From contig JAYMSP010000805.1 of the NCBI GenBank assembly GCA_036897095.1, positions 1-40,921 on the forward strand: DNA of 40,921 nucleotides. The letters are read 5' to 3'. Below the pieces are notes generated by a model, which saw only the letters and a list, made by a program, of their open reading frames with translations, was not told the origin of the DNA and did not search any database. Below, one piece after another: positions 33,715 through 40,921 of the stretch; within the stretch, counting starts at the first letter, position 1, and each line of letters opens with the position of its first letter. Origin of the DNA: Plantago elongata. Taxonomy: Eukaryota > Streptophyta > Magnoliopsida > Lamiales > Plantaginaceae. The position numbers and the translations under genes were made by a program.

Positions 33715-36700
33715 CAAAAATTGGAAAAAAGTTACTTGCCTTGGTTGGATTGTCTAAAGAAAAAGAGGGAGAAAGCAGAGAGAAAAGAAAAGTAAGGTTT
33801 GGCTATATGGATTGGTAGCTAGATTGGGTTATCTATTTCAGTTTGTATATGGATCATTTGGGAAGTTGGTCTTCTCTTAGGGTTCATTTTAGGATGCTAA
33901 GAATTTTTCAGAGTTTTTTCTTTATTAAATTTGGGTCTGTATCCTGGTTACATTGTAAGTTGGTAAGTTGTGGTCTTTATATCTGTAGATGCAGTGTGAT
34001 GTTTGTTGAAATTTGAAGGATTCTGTCTCTTAGGTTCCATTTATTGCTATATCTGGCTTTTGGTGGCTTGGCAGATTCATTTTACATTTTACAGGTTTCA
34101 TCTGCTATCTAGATTATTTTTTCCTCTTCAGAACTTGGTCTCAAATTCCATGCTTCAGCAGTTCAGCACTTTGGTCCGTCAAACTTGGTTGAATTTTTCT
34201 GATCATTTATGGATACATTGCATAGTCAGATGGACATGGTTATATTACACTTAAACTACCTGCTAGAATCTTCTTTGGATGGTTTTCAAGTTGGCTGTAA
34301 TTTTCAAATTTTGTCTTCTCCTTCTTCTAGCTGGGATAGTAACACTTATGATTGGATATTCTATTTTAGTATCAGTCTCATTGTGTATTGTAATATGAAA
34401 ATCCCTTGAAAAGGTTTTCTGAATTTGTTTTGAAATGATGACTGAAAGATCAACCAAAATATGCAAAGTTTCGTTTAACATTTCGCTCAAAGTTTCTATG
34501 CGACAACAGAAAATAGATTTCGATTTATGCAACTTTAAACGCAGTAAAGATGCAATAATGATGCGGTGTAGTAAAGAACGAAAACTCGAGTTATAGTGGA
34601 TCGGCCACAAAAGTCCCTACATCCATTCCCAAATGAGTGGATTTTGGACCATCTCATATAGTCTTTTTCACCACCTTTTATTGCTCTTAAGTCTTAGTTT
34701 TGATAAAAAAAAGTAGAGCTTTTTTACTCGTTTTGCATTATTCTGTATTTTACAGGTATTTGGTGAAAACACTACAATTGATATAAAAAAAAAAGGATAA
34801 ATTGTATGCACACTTGGATGATCCAGCTGCATAGCATGGTTGCTAGAAATTGAGCGATGGAGTCAAAATACCAAGAAACGAAGTTGGAATGAGCGAAATC
34901 GAGCAAAAGGAGCAAAACTGGTGAATTGGAGCAAACTGGGCACGCTCACATCGCGAACTCTCACATAGAGTTTTGCCGCGTTGCTGGGATGCCTGCCAGC
35001 GATGCGATAATGCACTCGCGTCGCAAGCAGGCGCCAGTCCATCGCTACGTGACGGGCTATATTTTTCCCATCGCGTCGCTAGCATTCCTAGTTGCCCACG
35101 AACTTCTACTTCCAAGTCTGGTCGACTTGTACTCCAAAAACTGACGACTTCCATAGTGTTATCCTAGTTAGGTTCTACTATTTTGTTCTCTATATAATAG
35201 GGCCCTAGCCTTCAATTGTAAACATACTTTCATACTTTCACAACTCCTATCTCAACACACTAGAGAGAGAGAGAGAAATAGAGATTATAAAGCAAAGGTC
35301 ACTTGACCATATCCTTGGTTATATTTTAATTTGAAGACTATTTTGTGCCAATTGAGATTCGGATTCTAGCAAGCTCTACAGTTTGATCCTATCAGTTACC
35401 TGGGAGTGACAACCATCTGTACACTGTTCTAATCCTTCTTTATCTTGAGAATATGTGCTTAGCTCTCTCTTCTATGACTATGAGTAGCTAAACATCCCAC
35501 TATGGTGTGGCGATTAATACAAGCATGATTAGTTAGGGTATATGCAAGTCGATTTGCGTCAAGATTAAATATTGTGCTTAGGGCTAAAAGAATTAATTTG
35601 GTTATATATATTTGATATTCTTACTTCAAAATAACTGCATCGCCTAACTCGAGCTTTTGTCAAACTATCTTTTCGACCATGAATTTTACGAAAGATTTGT
35701 TGCAATTATATATAATCCAGATTAATATGTTTGCCCATAGTTAAGTGAAATTGACGACTCCACTAATACTACCTTTACCATGAAAGTAGTGAGTGAAACA
35801 CTGAACGTTCATGAAGCGAGTGTGTGAGACACTCCATGTGTGTAACTCCTGCGAATTGCAATTCCCTACTAATCATCATGTTGAAATCACCACCCTATAG
35901 TTCCTACAATTGCACAACTTATCTTCATATTTAATATTTCTCATCTGTCTATCTCTTCTATTCTCTACATATACTCTTTCTTCACAACACAGAGAAAACA
36001 ACTCGCCGAGGCAAACAAACTCTCTCTTCTCTCTCCACATCTTTCTTATTATATATAATTTTTTTTACCAATTTCTTAAAGCCAAAACAACAGCTGGTTA
36101 AGTTTTTAGAGATCAACCTCTAATTATTTCCATTATACTACAGTTTAACTTAATAATTGGATTTAACTCTGGCATAAAAACAAATGAATATAAAACTCTG
36201 ATTTGACACATCACTTCCCAAGCGTTTACTCTTGAGTATTCCACTAAGATCCTTGATAGACCACTTACAACCTGCAAGCACTCAAAGAAAACAACCTTGT
36301 CTTTCCCTCTTGCTCCGTCTAAGCTATCCCCACCTAGACCAAGTGACTCGTGCTAAGAAGAAATCCCAACTCCTATACCTACACGCTAAAATGATCTTAG
36401 AACCTCTCACTACAACTGATTGAATGTTTATGAAACTCACATAAGTCTCTCTCTTTCTTATACATAAACTCAATGAATATTAATTGAGTGATTTGAAGAC
36501 AACTTTATTTTTTACATTGATAGAACTCGTTGTATGCATTGTTTTGTTGGTTCTTCTCCAGCCTAGAACTCTTTTATAACACATAGGAGTATGAATGTTT
36601 GAAGCAACGTAAGTCTGTTCTTATTTGCTCAAGAATAATGTACTTCTTCAGACTTTTTCCATATTCTTTTTGAGATTTTTTAGGAGATTATTTGAATTAA

Positions 36701-36930
36701 ATCTCTTCCAAATCTTTCTCCTTATCCCTTTGCAGAACGTTGTCTTCCAGATATATTTAGTTCCTCAGCTTCAACGTTAGGAAGTAATATAACTTGTTAG
36801 TTATCATCACATCATTCTTAGGGTCAACATGTATTATGAGGTTCTCTTTATGATGGTCTTAGATTTCTTTATTTTTTACATGGGTTCTTATAAACCCTCA
36901 TCATTGTCATTTCTCTAAAAAAAAAAAAAA
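33715..36930. other. Copy B of the duplicated spacer, no gene seen
   Basis: This matches 23011-26433 of copy A. It includes the T-rich part, the LTR-like repeat (about 34520-35400, with TATA-like CTATATAATAGGGCCC near 35191) and the AT-rich remainder. It lacks the Stowaway-like and nested MITEs of copy A and has about 45 extra GC-rich bases near 35005-35050. A GA dinucleotide tract occurs at about 35263-35276. Short open frames do not match between the copies and are not supported. Confidence 0.6.
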
Positions 36931-37439
36931 AGGATTCAACGCCTTTAAAAGGACACCATACCTCGACTGCTCCATATAACAAAGGTGGAAATTTCTCTAC
37001 AGGTCAATCTTCCAGAACTATTGTAACCGCTACCTTGAACACCTTTGCTTCCCTCGAAGACTCGGAACTTGTTGATGTTGAAACTAATGTGGCTAACGAT
37101 GGAACCTTTAGGTCAAGGGATGTTCTGGGGCCCTCAAGGCATAGTAATCAATGCAAGGGAATTTGACCCTATGGAGGTCAAGGAGGAGCAAGAAGCAGAG
37201 TACGGAACCCGACGCTAAACCAACCTTCAATTCTAGAGTCACACTAATTGGGACGAACCATCTCCTGATTCATGTCCTGGAAATTCGATCGATGTTTTGC
37301 AATTTTCAGTCGAAGCTTATTATCGGAATAGATGGAGCACGAGAGACAGTTTTGGCTACATGTAAAGATAATAGAGAAGGAGATGGATTAGTTGTAGGTA
37401 AACATCTACATCAAATCATACAATAGATTGTCCTATGGA

Positions 37440-37453
37440 AGGGGGGGGGGGGG
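37440..37453 (+). repeat. 14-base G run between LINE-2B ORF1 and ORF2
   Basis: Counterpart of the G run at 27770-27782, one base longer, upstream of the ORF2 start at 37500. Confidence 0.9.
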
Positions 37454-37499
37454 TTCCGATTGTTAACCCCAACCATCCCATCAATATTTTAGTTTACCA

Positions 37500-38188
37500 A
37501 TGAATGTCTTAGCATGGAATTGTCAAGGGGGCGGTGTTCTTGATTTTGATGCTAACTTTCGTGATATGGTTCGTGAACATCAACCACATGTTGACTTCGT
37601 AATGGAAACTATGGTGTTTCATGCGCATGCAAATTTAATTCTACCTACTATGAGTTTTACTGATTGAATTACAGCTCCGACCGAAGGAATGATGGGCGGA
37701 ATTTGGCTCCTTTGGAATGCCAATGACACACATGTCATGATACTTCACATCGATGATCAGGCTATCCACGCCCTTATCAATCATGGAGAACAGTCTAATT
37801 GGATTGTCTCAGGCGTCTACTCCAAACCATGCCAGAAAGACAAGGCTTGGGTCTTCAATAGCCTTGAGAAATTCACAAGAACTAATGTCTTGCCTTGGAT
37901 GGTAACCAACGTCTTCTATGAGATACAGTTTACCCATGAGAAGGTGGGAAGGAACATGCCTCTCTACGTCGATGCCAATCTTTCAATAACTGGATTGAGA
38001 GGTGCAAGCTCCGAGAATTAGGCTTCCACGACACGAAGTTCACCCGGAAAAATAATAAGATGGTGCAGAAAATATCAGAGAACAGATTGATAGATCCCTG
38101 GCCAACGAATCCTGGTGCAAATTATTCCCTATCAATGTCGTGTTGCATATACCCAAAACATAGTCCAACTATAACCCAGTTTTGACTT
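37500..38188 (+). pseudogene. LINE-2B ORF2 endonuclease part, broken
   Basis: The product starts MNVLAWNCQGGGV at 37500. An in-frame TGA replaces a Trp codon near 37665; copy A reads TGG there. A continuing frame 37689-38021 includes GGIWLLWNAND and WIVSGVYSKP. The region of the catalytic GDFNE motif is altered in the same way as in LINE-2A (VTNVFYEIQF), and the same frameshift follows, so both defects predate the duplication. Confidence 0.78.
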
Positions 38189-38695
38189 GATGCTTTGGAT
38201 TGGAAGAGAAAAAGAAAGCTAGGCCATTTCGCATTGAAATAGCTTTGTAAATGAATATGAAATGTGAGCACGTAATAAAAGAAATCTGGGAACAGGAGCC
38301 TCTAGGAGTTAACACAATTGCCAAGATCCCAGATATCCTTATACCCTGGAACAAAAATAAATTTGGCAATATATTCTGTAACAAATGAAAACTCAAGGCT
38401 CATTTAGATGGGATCCAAAGGGCTTTATGTCGACACTACAACTCCTTTTTAGTGAACCTAGAAAAAGAACTCATCAAGGATATAATGAGGTGCTACAAAA
38501 AGAAGAGATTCATTGGTTTCAAAATTCGCGGGTTAAATGGATCATGGACGGCGAAGCAAATACCAAGGTTTTCATCATTCGACCATAGCAAGGCAAAGAG
38601 TCAATAAGATTTTGCTACTCCAAATTTGCAATGATTGGTCACATAATCAAGATAAGTTGAAACAACACTGTAGCAGCACTTCGTATCCATATTTT
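38189..38695 (+). pseudogene. LINE-2B ORF2 linker before the reverse transcriptase, broken
   Basis: Frames switch several times. Recognisable pieces are RLDGIQRALCRHYNSFL near 38400 and WIMDGEANTKVF near 38540, followed by a frame reading FHHSTIARQRVNKI. The last two are the conserved segment just before the reverse transcriptase in plant LINE ORF2. The sequence then breaks off at the C run. Confidence 0.7.
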
Positions 38696-38715
38696 CCCCC
38701 CCCCCCCCCCCCCCC
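38696..38715 (+). repeat. 20-base C run at the LINE-2B deletion point
   Basis: A pure C tract lies exactly where the reverse transcriptase core should begin. It may be a repair scar, a true simple repeat, or a sequencing or assembly artefact at a collapsed join. Confidence 0.85.
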
Positions 38716-38789
38716 ATAAGCAGCAACTATCCACCTCATGGCTTGACTTTGACTGTCTCCAGACTCCATGCACAAATTACGACATAAGA

Positions 38790-40434
38790 GAGTGATCGAT
38801 TATGTGCCATCTATGCTTGTTTATCTTCTCCAAGTTACTAGTCCCCCCGTGACTGTATTTAAACTCATTGATACTATGATTTCTAAGTTTTTCTGGAGAA
38901 CTACTGAGAGAGGTAGAAAAATCCACTGGTCTAAACTGAAAAAAATTTGGTTTCCTACTGAAGAAGGTGGTTTAGAGATAAGAACTTTTCATGATATGTG
39001 CAAAGCCTTTTCAGTTAAACTTTGGATCAGATTTAGAGAACAAACCACTCTTTGGGGCTCAATTTATGTATGAAAAATATTGCAAGAATACTTGTCCTAG
39101 ATTGATTGTGAAAAAACACTCTGACTCTATCACTTGGAAGAGAATGATGAGTGTTAGTTTGTTGGTTGAGGATAACAATTTTTGTAAAATTGGTAGTGGT
39201 TTGTACTTTTTCTGGATTGACAGGTCGTCTGAATTGGGAGTTCTGGAAGAAATAGCAGTACAACCAGTGGAAAAGAAGGCTCAAATTCAAGTATGGGTCC
39301 GGTAATACTTGGGACCTGCAGAAGTTAACAGAGAGCCTTCCTAGTCACTTGGCAACATCTATTCTTTTGATGCCATTAAGTCCGGAAACTCCTGCTTATC
39401 CAGTATGGAAATGTTCTTCCAATGGTCAGTTTACCACCAAATATGCTTGGAATCTGGTTAGAACAAGGAAGAACTTCAGTAAGGTCCTTTCTTGTTGTTG
39501 GGGATCTAGAATTCCTACTACTGTATCTGTCTTCTGGTGGAAGCTTTTTCATGACTGGCTCCCAGATGATGAGGTTCTTCAACATAAAGGTATACCCCTA
39601 GTCTCCAAATATCAATGTTGCAATCAATGTGAGTCTATAATCCATGTTATTTTATGGAATGCTGAAGTACAATAAGTTTGGGTCTGGTTCTCTAGTATTT
39701 TTCAAGTTTAAATTAACCCTCTTTCTTGTGTCAAAGCTAGATTTAAAACTTGGTTGTATTTTTCTGATTTGTGTGCACTAATCACATAAGGATTTTGGTT
39801 CCTTTTTTGATAGGATGGGACTTATGGCTTGCTAGGAATGAGTCTAAATATGATGGCAAAACAATTTCTTCTCCGAGTATTATTCACATAGTCATGGCTT
39901 ATATTCAGTTGTCTACCATGGCTAAGCCTTTTGGAAGAAAATTTTGGCTAGGTGATCTTCAAATTGTTGTTTTGGGGAATATACAGTTGCTACCTGGAAA
40001 GGTACCTAAAGTTGTGGTTGTATATTGGACAAAACCACCTCCTCAATGGGTGAAAGTCAATATTGATGGTGCCTACGACCATTTTACAAAAAATGGTGTT
40101 TTAGGTGGGTTAATCGGAGATGAAGATGGTAGGATCCTAAATGTTTTCAAACTTTTATTGGATCCTCCTCCACCCGTTATACTGTATTGTGTGCTATTTG
40201 GCAAGGTCTCCACTTAAGCTGTACCATGGGGCTTAACAATGTGATCATTGAAATTGACTCTGCAGTTTTCCTGATGTTAATTGCAAATGATAAGAAAAAA
40301 TGGCACTGGTCACTCTCCATTATAGTGCCCAAGATATTGGCATTATGTGCTAACATAAATATTCAGTTTGTGCAACTGTTCAAGGAAGGAAATTTGGTGG
40401 ATGATTGACTAGCAAGTAATGCATTGAAAGGAAA
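38790..40434 (+). pseudogene. LINE-2B ORF2 C-terminal part (zf-RVT-like region and RNase H), broken
   Basis: The segment begins within the region that follows the reverse transcriptase palm: YVPSMLVYLLQVTSPP, then ISKFFWRTTERGRKIHW near 38880. A zf-RVT-like region includes NGQFTTKYAWNLV near 39420 and the Cys pair CCNQC near 39617. RNase H starts PPPQWVKVNIDGAY near 40037 and continues after a frameshift near 40190 (WQGLHLSCTMGLNNVIIEID) to about 40408. Stops occur near 39071, 39304 and 39673. Confidence 0.78.
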
Positions 40435-40440
40435 GGTCAG

Positions 40441-40921
40441 AACAGTATGAGCCTGGGAATTGTCCCATAAGAGTAAGACATTATGCTTATTCTGACAAGA
40501 CATGATTGGCTTACATCAGAACAATCAAATGGCAATTTTATATCTGATGGAAATCCCACCCCTCCATTTTCCTCTAGTGGTTAATTTGGTAATTTCTCTC
40601 ATGATTAGCAATGCTAGCTAACTAGACAAATCTGACACTGGGTGTAGTGTGTCTGTTTTGTATTTGCATGTAATGGAAGTGCATAAGGATCCAGGTAATC
40701 TTGTTCCGGCTCCCAAAAAACGCTCCCAGCTCACTGGCGATTTGGCGTGAACAGTTCGTCACTGACCTTACTCACCGTTGACGTCCTTTCCTCTGGCAAC
40801 CACTCGTTGCCAGTGCACATATCTTCTCCGCTCACTCTTCTGCTGGTCTCTTGTTGTTCTTCTTTTCATGGTTTCGACATTCTCGGGGGGGGGGGGGGGG
40901 GGGGGGGCTGTGCGCCCCCCC
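40441..40921. other. Window end, no gene seen
   Basis: The first 250 bases are probably LINE-2B 3' sequence. From about 40690 the composition becomes richer in C and G (CCGGCTCCCAAAAAACGCTC onward), suggesting a different element or region that continues beyond the window. No open frame is recognised. A 23-base G run is at 40885-40907, and the final bases are C-rich. Confidence 0.5.
40885..40907 (+). repeat. 23-base G run at the window end
   Basis: A pure G tract followed by CTGTGCG and a run of C. Given its position it could be a genuine simple repeat or a low-quality sequence end. Confidence 0.85.

Larger units (their letters stand above)
28523..38188 (+). repeat. Tandem segmental duplication, copy B (9.7 kb)
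   Basis: Direct repeat of 17700-28518. The left edge begins CGTATGATTATGGTGGCAGG, matching 17700 onward. The right edge ends GTTTTGACTT at 38188, matching the last bases of copy A at 28518. Beyond 38188 LINE-2 continues in its own sequence, so LINE-2 was a longer element before the duplication. Four bases (28519-28522, ATGG) lie between the copies. Similarity is about 90% by eye, lower in some LINE-1 stretches. Confidence 0.9.
36990..40440 (+). mobile_element. LINE-2B: LINE with the reverse transcriptase core deleted
   Basis: The element runs from an ORF1 tail (about 37005-37220) through ORF2: endonuclease, N-terminal linker, then a jump to the region after the reverse transcriptase palm, zf-RVT-like region and RNase H. 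The upstream ORF1 body is not seen. Sequence up to 38188 is shared with LINE-2A; the rest is unique in this window. Several stops and frameshifts and the missing catalytic core make it dead. No clear A tail or target duplication was found, so the 3' end is approximate. Confidence 0.78.

Overview
This is nuclear DNA from a flowering plant, most likely a eudicot. The evidence is AT-rich sequence, short plant-type GT-AG introns, two intron-rich genes whose closest relatives that I recognise are in Arabidopsis, and several kinds of plant transposon debris. No tRNA, rRNA or CRISPR array was seen. I cannot name the species from the sequence alone.

Genic half (about 1-13000). Two apparently intact genes lie tail to tail. 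The first, on the + strand (497-4592), is an 11-exon LysM receptor-like kinase of the Arabidopsis LYK3 (At1g51940) type, about 641 aa. The second, on the - strand (12924 down to 5193), is a 13-exon gene for a membrane protein with a rhodanese-like domain, of the At3g59780 type, about 626 aa. It is probably chloroplast-targeted. All splice junctions in both genes join in frame. One intron of the second gene uses a GC donor. A 249-bp tandem duplication sits in another of its introns. The stop codons are about 600 bp apart, and nothing suggests the two genes share a function.

Transposon half (about 13200-40921). This part consists of broken retroelements and small DNA transposons. A degraded LINE (called LINE-3 here, 13562-16033) is split by a 734-bp hAT-type element with a perfect 8-bp target duplication. 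Next is a nearly complete but dead LINE (LINE-1A, 16650-22998) flanked by a 12-bp target duplication. It is followed by non-coding repeat sequence and the 5' part of another LINE (LINE-2).

A block running from inside LINE-1 to inside LINE-2 is present twice in direct tandem (17700-28518 and 28523-38188). I judge the two copies about 90% alike by eye. The first copy carries a Stowaway-like MITE and a nested pair of long-inverted-repeat MITEs that the second lacks. The second copy has a deletion in the LINE-1 reverse transcriptase. After the second copy the rest of LINE-2 continues to about 40440, with its reverse transcriptase core missing and a run of 20 C at the deletion point. The window ends in a 23-base G run.

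I did not find a convincing new biological system. The most informative features are the datable order of events in the repeat half, the GC-AG intron, and the loss of the catalytic cysteine in the rhodanese-like domain.
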